Below are positions 9,414 through 17,450 of a stretch of 64,000 nt of DNA, in pieces. Each line of letters starts with the position of its first letter. The stretch's first letter is position 1. Under the pieces are notes generated by a model. That model did no database searches. It saw nothing but the letters and a program-made list of their open reading frames with translations, and had not been told where the DNA came from. The translations under genes were made by a program, and so were the position numbers. The DNA comes from Sulfuritalea sp. (lineage in GTDB: Bacteria > Pseudomonadota > Gammaproteobacteria > Burkholderiales > Rhodocyclaceae), in assembly GCA_030651305.1 (NCBI GenBank), contig JAUSCI010000054.1, positions 25,048-89,047 on the forward strand, given 5' to 3'.

Positions 9414-11255
9414 TCAGCACAATTCCAGGATGCGGTCGTAGATTTCGGTGACCATGAGGGGCTTGCCCTGTATCTTGTTCAACTGGACCACGTCGCTCAG
9501 GTAGCGTTCACGCAGCAGCCGCGAGAGTTGTCCCAAATTGGTTTCGGGAACCAGTACCTTCTTGTAACGACCGATTATGTCGCCGAGATCGGCAGGCAGC
9601 GGATTGAGGTGGCGCAGATGAACGAAGGCCACCGATTTGCCCGCGGCACTGGCCTTCTGCCAGGCCTGGGCGATCGAGCCGTAGGTGCTGCCCCAGCCGA
9701 TCACCAGCAGGTCGCCCTTGGCGGGACCCTCGACCTTCGAGGGCGGGAAATCCCTGGCGATGCCGGCAACCTTGGCGGCACGCGTTTCGCACATGATCTG
9801 GTGATTCAGCGGCTCGGAAGAAATATTGCCGGTCAGGGCGTCCTTCTCCAGACCGCCGATGCGATGCTCCATGCCGGGCGTACCGGGGCGAACCCAGGCA
9901 CGCGCCAGATTTTCATCGCGGGCATAGGCATGGAAGCCCTTCGGGTCGGTACGATACTTGACTTCCATCTTCGGCAAGCTGGCCACATCGGGAATCAGCC
10001 ATGGTTCCGAGGCATTGCCGATACCACCCTCTGTCAGCAGGATGACGGGCGTCATGTACTTGACGGCGATGCGGAAGGCTTCCAGCGCGGCGTCAAAGCA
10101 ATCGGACGGCGAGTTGGCGGCGATCACCGGAATTGGGCATTCGCCGTTGCGGCCATACACGGCCTGCAGCAGATCTGATTGCTCGGTCTTGGTCGGAATG
10201 CCCGTGCAGGGACCCGCACGCTGGACATCGACGATCACCATCGGAATTTCGAGGATGGCCGCCAGGCCCATCGCCTCGGTCTTGAGCGCCAGGCCAGGCC
10301 CGGATGTTGTCGTCAAAGCCAGTGAGCCGCCATAGGAAGCGCCGATGGTCGAACAAATGCCGGCGATCTCGTCCTCCGCCTGGAACGACGTCACGTTGTA
10401 GTGCTTGAGGTTCGCGAGCTCCTGCAGGATCTCGGTCGCCGGCGTGATCGGGTAGGAACCGATGAACAGCGGCACCCCGGAAATCTCGGAAGCGGCGACG
10501 AAACCGAGTGCGGACGCCGTGTTACCGGTGATGCTGCGGTACTTGCCCGGTTTGGGCGTAGATTCGCGCATCTGGTAGGAGACGGCGAACATCTCGGTGG
10601 CTTCGGCATAGGCATAGCCCGTCCGCAGTGCGGTGATGTTGGCCGCGGCGACTTTCGGCTTCTTGGCGAACTTCTTCTCGATGTCGGTGATTTCCTTGTC
10701 CACCGGGCGGCTGTAGAGGCACATCATCAGCCCCAGCGAGAAGTAGTTCTTGCACATGCCTACTTCTTTCTTGCCCAGGCCCGAGTCTGCCAAGGCATTC
10801 GCGGTCAGCGTGGAAATGTCAATCGAGTAGAGGCGATACCCCTGCAGGCTGCCATCGGTCAGCGGGTTGCTCGCGTACTTGGCCTTTTCCAGGTTGCCCG
10901 CAGTAAAGGCGCTGTTATTGACGATGAGGATCCCGCCACGCTTGACGTCCGGCAGGTTGGTCTTCAAGGCGGCGGGATTCATTGCTACCAGCACGTCCGG
11001 CGCGTCGCCGGAGGTAAACACCTGGCTGGAGGAGTACTGGATCTGATAGCCGGAAACGCCGTACAGCGTACCGGTCGGGGCACGAATTTCAGACGGGTAA
11101 TCGGGGTGGGTGACGAAACCGTGGCCTGCTTTGGCGACCGCCTTGGAAAACTCGGTGCCGGTGAGTTGCATGCCGTCGCCGGAGTCTCCGACGAAGCGGA
11201 TGACGACGCTGTCGAGCTCCTCGACTGGACGTGCCGTTACGGATTCATTGGACAT
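9414..11255 (-). CDS. korA: 2-oxoacid:acceptor oxidoreductase alpha subunit (fused gamma-alpha)
   Basis: 613 residues from ATG 11255; an earlier in-frame TTG is not needed because the conserved part begins at about residue 16 (VVIRFVGDSGDGMQLTG). Residues 16–200 are the gamma (Gly-rich, CoA-side) domain, then the pyrimidine-binding alpha domain (GSYPITPATEILQEL) and domain II (TSGPGLALKTEAMGLA). Partner of KorB. First gene of the kor–fdx–apbE–rnf run; the region upstream carries an FNR-type box. Weak ribosome-binding site (GAAAGCGAAAAAC). Confidence 0.88.
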   Translation of the reverse strand: MSNESVTARPVEELDSVVIRFVGDSGDGMQLTGTEFSKAVAKAGHGFVTHPDYPSEIRAPTGTLYGVSGYQIQYSSSQVFTSGDAPDVLVAMNPAALKTNLPDVKRGGILIVNNSAFTAGNLEKAKYASNPLTDGSLQGYRLYSIDISTLTANALADSGLGKKEVGMCKNYFSLGLMMCLYSRPVDKEITDIEKKFAKKPKVAAANITALRTGYAYAEATEMFAVSYQMRESTPKPGKYRSITGNTASALGFVAASEISGVPLFIGSYPITPATEILQELANLKHYNVTSFQAEDEIAGICSTIGASYGGSLALTTTSGPGLALKTEAMGLAAILEIPMVIVDVQRAGPCTGIPTKTEQSDLLQAVYGRNGECPIPVIAANSPSDCFDAALEAFRIAVKYMTPVILLTEGGIGNASEPWLIPDVASLPKMEVKYRTDPKGFHAYARDENLARAWVRPGTPGMEHRIGGLEKDALTGNISSEPLNHQIMCETRAAKVAGIARDFPPSKVEGPAKGDLLVIGWGSTYGSIAQAWQKASAAGKSVAFVHLRHLNPLPADLGDIIGRYKKVLVPETNLGQLSRLLRERYLSDVVQLNKIQGKPLMVTEIYDRILELC

Positions 11256-11386
11256 GTTTTTCGCTTTCGCTATTGGTTGGTTGCCATAAATATTCCCAAG
11301 AACACGCTCCAAAATGAACTTACTTGGCCAGAAAAGCGCGTTACTTGGGATTAATGCAATGATCGCCGCGTAGAGCAGTAGGGCTG

Positions 11387-11400
11387 TTGACAGAGATCAA
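11387..11400. promoter_or_regulatory. FNR/ANR-type binding site
   Basis: TTGACAGAGATCAA matches the FNR consensus TTGAT-N4-ATCAA at 9 of 10 defined positions. Centred 138 bases from the korA start and 177 from the ferritin-like start. Activation of the kor–rnf operon under oxygen limitation is the natural reading, with transcription starting about 40 bases downstream; this is inference. Confidence 0.6.
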
Positions 11401-11506
11401 GAAGACGCCAAAAAAAACAACCGACAATGCTAGCCCACGGCAATCTTCATGCGGTGATACCTGCCTCGGTCGGGCATGGTGACTACAAAATTCAGAGGCG
11501 GCCTCG

Positions 11507-11528
11507 TTTGTAAGATTTTTGTAAGATT
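11507..11528 (+). promoter_or_regulatory. Tandem 11-bp repeat, OmpR/PhoB-family-like operator
   Basis: TTTGTAAGATT occurs twice head to tail with no gap. Two identical half-sites one helical turn apart (11 bp) are the hallmark of winged-helix response regulators such as PhoB, PmrA or QseB. It ends 41 bases before the ferritin-like ATG, where an activator or a repressor of that gene would bind. No such regulator gene is in the window. Confidence 0.5.
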
Positions 11529-11569
11529 GAAATCGCTACCCTTCGCTAAACCCTGTCCCTTAGGAAAAG

Positions 11570-12091
11570 ATGATGACTCAACTGGATATCTCGAAACTGA
11601 ATCTGCAGGATGCACTCGATATGGCGGTGCTGGTCGAAAAGGAAGCGGAAGAACGCTACCTCTGGTTTGTAGACCTGCTCGGAGAGCACTACACGGGCGA
11701 TGCGGCGGATTTCTTCAAGACGATGGCTGGTTACGAGCGGCGCCACGGCGAGGAACTCGCGGCGCGCAGACGTTCGCTTTTTGGCGATGCCCCGGCGCGG
11801 ATCACGGCGGACATGATCGAAGATGTCGAGGCTCCGGACAGTGGCAAGCCAAGACCCAACATGTCGCCGCGACATGCCATCGACGTCGCGATGGAATCCG
11901 AAATCAAAGCCTGGGAGTTTTTTGACAATGCCTTGCGCGGCATTCAGGACAGCTCAGTGCGCAAGCTTTTCGAGGAACTCAGGGATGAAGAAGTAGAGCA
12001 TCAGAATCTCCTGAAAGTACAGATGGCGAAATATCCCGATACGCTCGACCCGGACGTAGATCCGGATGCGGTCGATACGCCTGCGCTGTAA
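11570..12091 (+). CDS. Ferritin-like / rubrerythrin-family diiron protein
   Basis: 173 residues. A four-helix bundle with diiron ligands in the expected order: E in VLVEKEAEERY, E-x-x-H in YERRHGEE, E in MESEIKAWEFF, and E-x-x-H in DEEVEHQNL. There is no C-terminal rubredoxin domain, so it is a ferritin-like or reduced rubrerythrin protein, possibly in iron or peroxide handling. Start could be ATG 11570 or 11573; AGGAAAA precedes. It is divergent from the kor operon and shares its regulatory region. Confidence 0.85.
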   Translation: MMTQLDISKLNLQDALDMAVLVEKEAEERYLWFVDLLGEHYTGDAADFFKTMAGYERRHGEELAARRRSLFGDAPARITADMIEDVEAPDSGKPRPNMSPRHAIDVAMESEIKAWEFFDNALRGIQDSSVRKLFEELRDEEVEHQNLLKVQMAKYPDTLDPDVDPDAVDTPAL

Positions 12092-12109
12092 GAATGCCTT
12101 TTCACTGAT

Positions 12110-12129
12110 CCGGCGCGCCTGACCGCCGG
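12110..12129. terminator. Hairpin between convergent ferritin-like and nif3-like genes
   Basis: CCGGCG (12110–12115) pairs with CGCCGG (12124–12129) across an 8-base loop, in the 82-base convergent gap. No T-tract; bidirectional terminator is possible. Confidence 0.35.
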
Positions 12130-12173
12130 ATGCGGCGGGCCTGCGCGGGCAGGAAGCTCGGCATAGCCGCGGG

Positions 12174-12938
12174 TCACACCGGGTTGTCGATATCCACAAA
12201 CTCGCAGTCGATGCCGAACTGCTCAGTCAGATGCGCACCCAGGGCCATCACGCCATAGCGCTCGGTGGCGTGATGACCGGCAGCGATGAACGCCATGCCC
12301 GTCTCGCGCGCCAGATGCACCGTCTGCTCCGATATCTCGCCCGAGATGAAGACGTCGGCGGCCGTCGCCAGCGCGACCTCGAAGTAATCCTGCGCGCCAC
12401 CGCTGCACCAGGCCACGCGTGCCACCTTGCGCGCCGGATCGCCTATCAGCAGCGGCGTGCGGCCCAATACCCGTTCCAGCTGCAGTGCCAATTCACCTGC
12501 AAAAGTCGGCGCTGGCGGTACGCCGACAAAGCCGATGTCCTGTTCGCCAAAACGACCAGTGACGGTCCAGCCGAGGCGCAGCGCGAGTTGCGCATTATTG
12601 CCCAGCGCGGCATGCGCATCCAGCGGCAAATGATAGGCAAACAGGTTGATGTCATGCGCCAGCAGACGCGCCATGCGCTGCTTGCGAAAGCCCGTAACGC
12701 GACCGTCTTCGGCTTTCCAGAACCAGCCGTGATGCACCAGCAAGGCGTCTGCCCGACGCTCGATGGCCGTCTCGATCAGCGCTTGGCTGGCGCTGACTCC
12801 GCAAACAATTCGCTGCACGCGTTCGCGCCCTTCCACTTGCAGCCCGTTTGGGCAATAATCGCGAAAGCGCGCGGCATCCAGCAGCGAGTCCAGATAAGCG
12901 CGAAGATCCTCCCGCAGTACCGCATCACCCAGCATCAT
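12174..12938 (-). CDS. Nif3-like dinuclear-metal hexameric protein (YbgI family)
   Basis: 254 residues, normal for the short (YbgI) form. Seen metal-site elements: LLVHHGWFWK, LPLDAH near the middle, and GHHATERYG followed by E late in the protein. The family forms toroidal hexamers with a two-metal centre; a GTP cyclohydrolase-like role has been proposed but the physiological function is unsettled. It stands divergently, 61 bases from the HtrA-type protease gene, an arrangement common in betaproteobacteria. The stretch V-P-P-A-P-T-F is encoded by a copy of the dispersed repeat motif (12501–12516). Confidence 0.9.
   Translation of the reverse strand: MMLGDAVLREDLRAYLDSLLDAARFRDYCPNGLQVEGRERVQRIVCGVSASQALIETAIERRADALLVHHGWFWKAEDGRVTGFRKQRMARLLAHDINLFAYHLPLDAHAALGNNAQLALRLGWTVTGRFGEQDIGFVGVPPAPTFAGELALQLERVLGRTPLLIGDPARKVARVAWCSGGAQDYFEVALATAADVFISGEISEQTVHLARETGMAFIAAGHHATERYGVMALGAHLTEQFGIDCEFVDIDNPV
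12501..12516 (-). repeat. Copy of dispersed motif (GCCAGCGCCGACTTTT form)
   Basis: Plus-strand AAAAGTCGGCGCTGGC, inside the nif3-like gene, encoding P-A-P-T-F in the gene's sense. Same core as the copies at 18163, 58310 and 62544. Confidence 0.6.
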
Positions 12939-12999
12939 TTGTCCCGCCCGAAAGGGCTACCGTCCCCGCAGAGCCGGGGACAAAAATAAAGATCAAATT

Positions 13000-14163
13000 A
13001 TGCGCCGCCTTTGGCTGATTTTTGCGCAGACCGTCACGGTTTGTGTCGCTGTACTGTTTGTCGTGAAGACGCTCAAGCCGGAGTGGCTGGGCCATCTGCC
13101 CGGCGCCGGCGATGGCGTAAGCGAAATGGCGACCGTGATCGAAGCACCGGTCGGCAGCGAGGTACGCCGTCACGGTTCGTACGCGGATGCGGCACAGAAG
13201 GCCGTTCCCGCGGTCGTGCATATTTTTACCAGTCAGGAGATGAAGGGGCCGCGCCATCCCTTCATCAACGATCCGATTTTCCGGCATTTCTTCGGCGACC
13301 GCTTTGGCGAACAAGCGCAACGCCGCTCCGGACTGGGCAGCGGCGTCGTGGTCTCGCCCGAAGGCTACATCCTGACCAATTTCCACGTCATCGACGGCGC
13401 CGATGAAATCGAAGTCGCACACGACGATGGCCGCAAGTACAAGGCCCGTGTCGTAGGCTCGGACCCCGAATCCGATCTGGCGGTACTGCGCATCCCGGCC
13501 GATCACAAGCTGCCGGTGATCGCCTTTGGCAGCAGCGATACCCTGCGCGTCGGCGATGTGGTGCTGGCCATCGGCAATCCCTTCGGCGTCGGCCAGACCG
13601 TCACCTCAGGCATCGTCTCGGCACTGGGCCGTTCGCACCTTGGCATCAACACTTTCGAGAACTTCATCCAGACCGACGCCGCAATCAACCCGGGCAATTC
13701 GGGCGGTGCACTGGTCGATTCCAATGGCAACCTGGTGGGCATCAACACCGCAATCTATTCGCAAAGCGGCGGTTCGATGGGTATCGGCTTTGCCATTCCC
13801 GTCTCGCTGGCGAAGAACGTGATGGAGCAAATCGTCAGGAACGGCGGCGTGACGCGCGGCTGGGTCGGCATCGAGGTACAGGAGATTACACCGGACCTCG
13901 CCGAATCCTTCAAGCTGGGCGCGACCCAGGGCGCCATGATCGCCGGCGTAATGCGCGGCAGCCCGGCGGACAAGGCCGGCATCAAACCCGGCGACGTGCT
14001 GACCCAGGTCGCGAACAGGCCGGTAAAGGATGCCCAGGCGATGCTGGAACTGATCGCAGCGCTGCAGCCGGGCAAGACAGCGCATTTCGACCTCAAGCGC
14101 GACGGCCGTGACATGGGCGTCGAGGTCGTCGTCGGCAAGCGCCCGACGCCACCCAGGGAATAA
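13000..14163 (+). CDS. Periplasmic serine endoprotease, DegS/AlgW (HtrA) type
   Basis: 387 residues. N-terminal membrane anchor (residues 5–23) instead of a cleaved signal, trypsin-like domain with catalytic triad His129 (TNFHVID), Asp159 (SDLAVL) and Ser234 (GNSGGA), then a single PDZ domain (about residues 280–375, GWVGIEV...GSPADKAGIKPGDVL). One PDZ and the anchor fit DegS/AlgW, which cut the anti-sigma factor RseA/MucA during envelope stress; no rpoE/rseA genes are nearby. Preceded by ATTATG context with a weak SD. Length and motifs are normal. Confidence 0.93.
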   Translation: MRRLWLIFAQTVTVCVAVLFVVKTLKPEWLGHLPGAGDGVSEMATVIEAPVGSEVRRHGSYADAAQKAVPAVVHIFTSQEMKGPRHPFINDPIFRHFFGDRFGEQAQRRSGLGSGVVVSPEGYILTNFHVIDGADEIEVAHDDGRKYKARVVGSDPESDLAVLRIPADHKLPVIAFGSSDTLRVGDVVLAIGNPFGVGQTVTSGIVSALGRSHLGINTFENFIQTDAAINPGNSGGALVDSNGNLVGINTAIYSQSGGSMGIGFAIPVSLAKNVMEQIVRNGGVTRGWVGIEVQEITPDLAESFKLGATQGAMIAGVMRGSPADKAGIKPGDVLTQVANRPVKDAQAMLELIAALQPGKTAHFDLKRDGRDMGVEVVVGKRPTPPRE

Positions 14164-14235
14164 GCGGGGCGTCGCTTCGCGAGCTGCCGGGCGCTCACTT
14201 TCGATTGTTTGCACGACCTGAAACCACCCCAAACG

Positions 14236-14257
14236 GCCGCGGACTGAAACACGCGGC
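14236..14257. terminator. Hairpin between convergent protease and CAP genes
   Basis: GCCGCG (14236–14241) pairs with CGCGGC (14252–14257). It lies in the convergent gap and lacks a clear T-tract. Confidence 0.3.
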
Positions 14258-14274
14258 TCGCCGACGCTCTTGGA

Positions 14275-15123
14275 TCAACGCGGCGTGCCGAACTCCTGTG
14301 CCCAGTACACGCCCAGCTTGCTCGTGCGATCGACCGCAAAGGCGACGCCCATTTCGGTAAACACCGGATTCATCAGGTTGGCACAATGCGGCGGGCTATT
14401 TATCCAGGCCGTCACTGCATCTTCGGGTTTCATTTGCCCGCCCGCGATGTTTTCGCCCATGGCCCGGTATCTGTAGCCGGCCCGCTCGACACGCTGCGCC
14501 GGAGTGGAACCGTCGCGACCGCCGTGGCTCAGGTAGCTGAAGCGCGCCATGTCTTCTGCATGCAGACGCGAGGCCGCGGCCAAAGCGTCGTTCCAACTTA
14601 CCGGCCGCGCCACGCTGAACGCCTTGTTGCCGCAGTTTCGCGGCGTCGAGCGCACCTGGTTGACCAGGTCGAGTACGCGCTGCCCCGCCGCTGGCGCGGC
14701 CATTTCCACCAAAGGAGCAAAGGGCGCGGCGATTACGATCCAGACCTGCCGCGCATCCAGGTAAGTGCCGATCTCCGTCATCGCGGCATCCTGCAACTGC
14801 TGGCAGTAACTTTGTGTTGCCAGTATCTCCGCCATCCGTGCACCGATCCTGTCACCGCTGAAGGTCAGGGCCTTGACGCGCGTCGCCCTGTACCCCGCCG
14901 CCGCCAGGCTTTGCTCCAGCTTGGTTCCGCGCGCAAGATCTCTTGCGACGCGCTCCAGCGCAACCTGCGGTTTAAGCGGGGGCAATTGTTTCGTCGCGTC
15001 ACAACCGCCTTCGCCTTCGCGCAGTTGCTTGATCGTCGCGTAAAGATCGCCCGCCACCGCATCGAAACCGACCGCGAGCAACAACAGGCAGGAAAGCATC
15101 CGCAGGCGCACGATCATCGGCAT
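14275..15123 (-). CDS. Secreted CAP/SCP-superfamily protein
   Basis: 282 residues with a signal peptide (residues 1–24). The first half (about 25–145) is an Ala-rich helical region without a family I recognise. Residues 150–280 are a CAP domain: LDLVNQVRS start, LHAEDMARFSYLSHGGRDG (His ligand), GYRYRAMGENIAGG and WINSPPHCANLMNPVFTEMG. Bacterial CAP proteins act extracytoplasmically; the biochemical role is mostly unknown. Four Cys occur outside the signal. It may be read through from the operon to its right, 64 bases beyond the small secreted protein. Confidence 0.85.
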   Translation of the reverse strand: MPMIVRLRMLSCLLLLAVGFDAVAGDLYATIKQLREGEGGCDATKQLPPLKPQVALERVARDLARGTKLEQSLAAAGYRATRVKALTFSGDRIGARMAEILATQSYCQQLQDAAMTEIGTYLDARQVWIVIAAPFAPLVEMAAPAAGQRVLDLVNQVRSTPRNCGNKAFSVARPVSWNDALAAASRLHAEDMARFSYLSHGGRDGSTPAQRVERAGYRYRAMGENIAGGQMKPEDAVTAWINSPPHCANLMNPVFTEMGVAFAVDRTSKLGVYWAQEFGTPR

Positions 15124-15187
15124 CAGACGACGTCAACCTCCCTGCTATCAACGACCCCGGCAGGATTCATTGCGTGCGATTACCGGG

Positions 15188-15523
15188 TCACTCGCAGAGC
15201 CTCGTCTTGAAACACGGAACGTCCTGACCCTGATCCTGTTTCCCGGTCGTACCTGTCGCTGCGATCGGGACATTCGTTGCTTTCCGGGACGCGGGACTGG
15301 ACGGCGATTGTTCGCTGCGTGTCTTTTGCTTCGCCCGTCCTGACGCGGACGGCCGCGGCTCCTTGCGGGCGCTTTTGCTAGCCGCGACGGGCGCGGCTGA
15401 ATCGGTCTTCCGGCTCGAATCGACGGCTGGCTCGACGGCCTGCGCCAGACTTGCGAATGCAAGCAGCGGCAGCGCGAGCAGCGCGCACCATGACGGGCGA
15501 ATGCCCGCAAGCTGTGTCGTCAT
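15188..15523 (-). CDS. Small secreted basic hypothetical protein
   Basis: 111 residues from ATG 15523, with GGAGGGG seven bases upstream. Residues 1–29 form a signal peptide ending in A-Q-A. The mature part is low-complexity (Ser, Lys, Arg, Ala, Pro) and ends with two Cys (VPCFKTRLCE). I recognise no family. The low complexity and basic charge suggest a periplasmic nucleic-acid- or wall-binding protein, but this is a guess. It lies 23 bases after the KAS III-like gene on the same strand. Confidence 0.55.
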   Translation of the reverse strand: MTTQLAGIRPSWCALLALPLLAFASLAQAVEPAVDSSRKTDSAAPVAASKSARKEPRPSASGRAKQKTRSEQSPSSPASRKATNVPIAATGTTGKQDQGQDVPCFKTRLCE

Positions 15524-15546
15524 CGACCATCCCCTCCTGAGTGTTT

Positions 15547-16587
15547 TCAGACTTCGCCCCAGCGTACCACGGTCGCGCCCCATACATAACCGATGCCGGC
15601 GGCGATAGCCACCATGAGGTCACCGTCCTTCAGGCGCTCCTGCCGCAGGCCTTCATGCAGGGAAACCATGAAGTCCACCTGCCCGGCGTGACCAAAATCT
15701 TCCAGATACACCGCCTGCTCGGACCCGAGTCCGAGCGTTTCCAGCAAGCCGTCGTGCATCGAGCGCTTGAAGTGCAGCACGTTGAGGAAATCGATGTCGG
15801 CCCGTGTCGCCCCGCTCTTTTCCAGCGCCCGGTCGATGCAGGTCAGCCAGTTGGGCATGGAGACTTCGTTCAAGCGCGCCTTCATGTGCTCGGCATCGAA
15901 CACGCCCAGGCTGCGGTTGCCGTGCGCACGCAGTTCCCGCAGAGTTTCTTCGGGCAGCGTTTCGATCGGCTGCACCGTGCCGCCATAACGCACTCCGGTG
16001 TCGCGCGACAGCGAGCCGTCGGTAATGATGTGGCTGCCGAGCACGGCGTTGCGGCCCAAACCGCGCCTGAGGATCAAGGCGCCACCTGCCGCCGCGAGGT
16101 CATACATGAACGACACGTCGGGATCCGTGTAGTCGATCAGGTCGCCGTTGCGGTAGCCGCCGACGATCATCGCCGTGGCGATGTCCGGATCGGCGATCAT
16201 CATGTCCTTCGCGATCTTGATTGCAGCCACCGTGGTATTGCAGCGCTGCTGAAGGTCGATGCCCCAGGCGCGGCGCGCGCCGATGCGCTCCTGAATATGG
16301 ATCGCCGAGGTGGTCAGCGGATATTCCTTCCACTCCTCGCCCATGCACAGGATCAGGTCGATTTCCAGCGGATCGATGCCGGTGCGTGCCAGCGCATCGA
16401 GCGCGGCGCGGGCGCCCATTTCCTGGGTGCCGTCTTCCGGGCCGGGGATGGTCTTCCTGACAATGCCCAGCTTTTCGCGCACCGCCGCTGCCGACCAGCG
16501 GCCTAGGGTGGCTGCTGCGATGTCGGCGGCGCTCATGTGCTGCGACGGCAGATACAGGCCGTAGCCGAGAATGCCGACGTGGTTCAT
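15547..16587 (-). CDS. 3-oxoacyl-ACP synthase III-like (thiolase-fold) enzyme of a catabolic operon
   Basis: 346 residues over the full FabH fold. Active-site Cys116 (DLQQRCNTT) and His272 (VLHFKRS) are present. The third residue of the FabH triad, Asn in H-G-N-T-S, is replaced: the aligned segment reads DFGHAGQVD, putting His300 there. FabH condenses acetyl-CoA with malonyl-ACP. Here the gene overlaps the MaoC-like gene (ATGA) and follows acyl-CoA ligase and hydratase genes, so it more likely makes or breaks a C–C bond in acyl-CoA degradation than starts fatty-acid synthesis. Substrate unknown. Confidence 0.8.
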   Translation of the reverse strand: MNHVGILGYGLYLPSQHMSAADIAAATLGRWSAAAVREKLGIVRKTIPGPEDGTQEMGARAALDALARTGIDPLEIDLILCMGEEWKEYPLTTSAIHIQERIGARRAWGIDLQQRCNTTVAAIKIAKDMMIADPDIATAMIVGGYRNGDLIDYTDPDVSFMYDLAAAGGALILRRGLGRNAVLGSHIITDGSLSRDTGVRYGGTVQPIETLPEETLRELRAHGNRSLGVFDAEHMKARLNEVSMPNWLTCIDRALEKSGATRADIDFLNVLHFKRSMHDGLLETLGLGSEQAVYLEDFGHAGQVDFMVSLHEGLRQERLKDGDLMVAIAAGIGYVWGATVVRWGEV

Positions 16588-17450
16588 GCGAGTCGCGGCC
16601 CGGATTTGTTTTCCAGATTACGCACCAGCACCAAGGCCTCGCCGTCGCAGATCACGCGTTCGTCGGAAGCGCTGATGCGGGTGGAGAGGTTGACCAGTTC
16701 CTTGTCGGCCCGCAGGCGCGTGATCGAGACTGTCGCCGTCAGCGCCTCACCCAGATAGGCGGCGGAGTGATAGCGCAAAGCCTGCTTCATCCAGCCCGTG
16801 CCGCGTCCCGGCAAGCGCGTGCCGAGCACGTCCGAAAACATCCCGGCCAGCAGCGGCCACGACACCATGCGGCGCTTGAAGCCGCGCGCGCGGGCTTCCG
16901 CATCATCGCGAAAGATCGGATTGCGGTCGCCGGTCAGGTCACCGTATTCGTCGAGATCAACGGCGGCAAAAGTGCGCGCGGCGCTGGCGCTCATGCCGGG
17001 CCGCAGGCCGTAGAGTTCGGCATCGCCGTGCTCCACCGGATGCCTGGCGGGAGCTACTGCAGGCAGCGCAACACCGGGTGGCACGACTCTGCAACGGCCG
17101 GTTGCGGTCGGAATCGCCGTACCGTCAGCGCCGACTCTTGTCACGTCGGTGACGATGTCCAGCAGACCATCGATCTCGCCTTCGACACGCAGACCAACAT
17201 GGAGGCGGTCACCGACATAGGTCGGATTGGGAAACATCAGCGCCTGTTCCAGTTGCACCACGCCGGGACCAATCTGCTCCGTCAGCGCCTTGCAGATGCA
17301 GCTGTAGAGCAGCATGCCATGGGCGACCGTGCCGCCGAAATGGCTCCTCGCGGCGAAATCCGGGTCGCAATGAATCGGATTGTCGTCGCCGGTCAATTTC
17401 GCGAAGCGATCGAAATCGCTTTGCAGCAGGACCTGCCGGTAACTGCTCAT
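16584..17450 (-). CDS. Double-hotdog MaoC-like acyl-CoA dehydratase
   Basis: 288 residues from ATG 17450, which overlaps the ligase stop (ATGA). Two hotdog domains: residues 1–140, with the hydratase motif DFDRFAKLTGDDNPIHCD and FGGTVAHGML, and residues 150–285, with a degenerate second copy (DLDEYGDLTGDRNPIFRD, then FKRRMVSWPLLAG). The Asp/His pair of R-specific enoyl-CoA hydratases is in domain 1. In the second domain the His is replaced (NPIF). Likely hydrates a 2-enoyl-CoA in the pathway of this operon. A dispersed-motif copy lies at 17124–17140. Confidence 0.82.
   Translation of the reverse strand: MSSYRQVLLQSDFDRFAKLTGDDNPIHCDPDFAARSHFGGTVAHGMLLYSCICKALTEQIGPGVVQLEQALMFPNPTYVGDRLHVGLRVEGEIDGLLDIVTDVTRVGADGTAIPTATGRCRVVPPGVALPAVAPARHPVEHGDAELYGLRPGMSASAARTFAAVDLDEYGDLTGDRNPIFRDDAEARARGFKRRMVSWPLLAGMFSDVLGTRLPGRGTGWMKQALRYHSAAYLGEALTATVSITRLRADKELVNLSTRISASDERVICDGEALVLVRNLENKSGPRLA
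17124..17140 (+). repeat. Copy of dispersed motif (CGCCGACTCTTG form)
   Basis: GTCAGCGCCGACTCTTG inside the MaoC-like gene, antisense to it, so the gene reads T-R-V-G-A-D here. The exact 12-mer is at 17129–17140. Confidence 0.6.

Larger units (their letters stand above)
11256..11569. promoter_or_regulatory. Divergent regulatory region, korA / ferritin-like gene
   Basis: The only gene-free stretch over 300 bases. It is more A+T-rich than its surroundings and lies between two divergent starts. It contains an FNR/ANR-type box (11387–11400) and an 11-bp tandem direct repeat (11507–11528), both listed separately. No tRNA or small ORF with a convincing start was seen. Confidence 0.7.

Noticed and set aside
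9414..11255. KorA/KorB as pyruvate:ferredoxin oxidoreductase
   Set aside because: Two-subunit form with fused gamma-alpha and the overall motif set resemble 2-oxoglutarate enzymes more; pyruvate enzymes in this group are usually single-chain or four-subunit. Not excluded.
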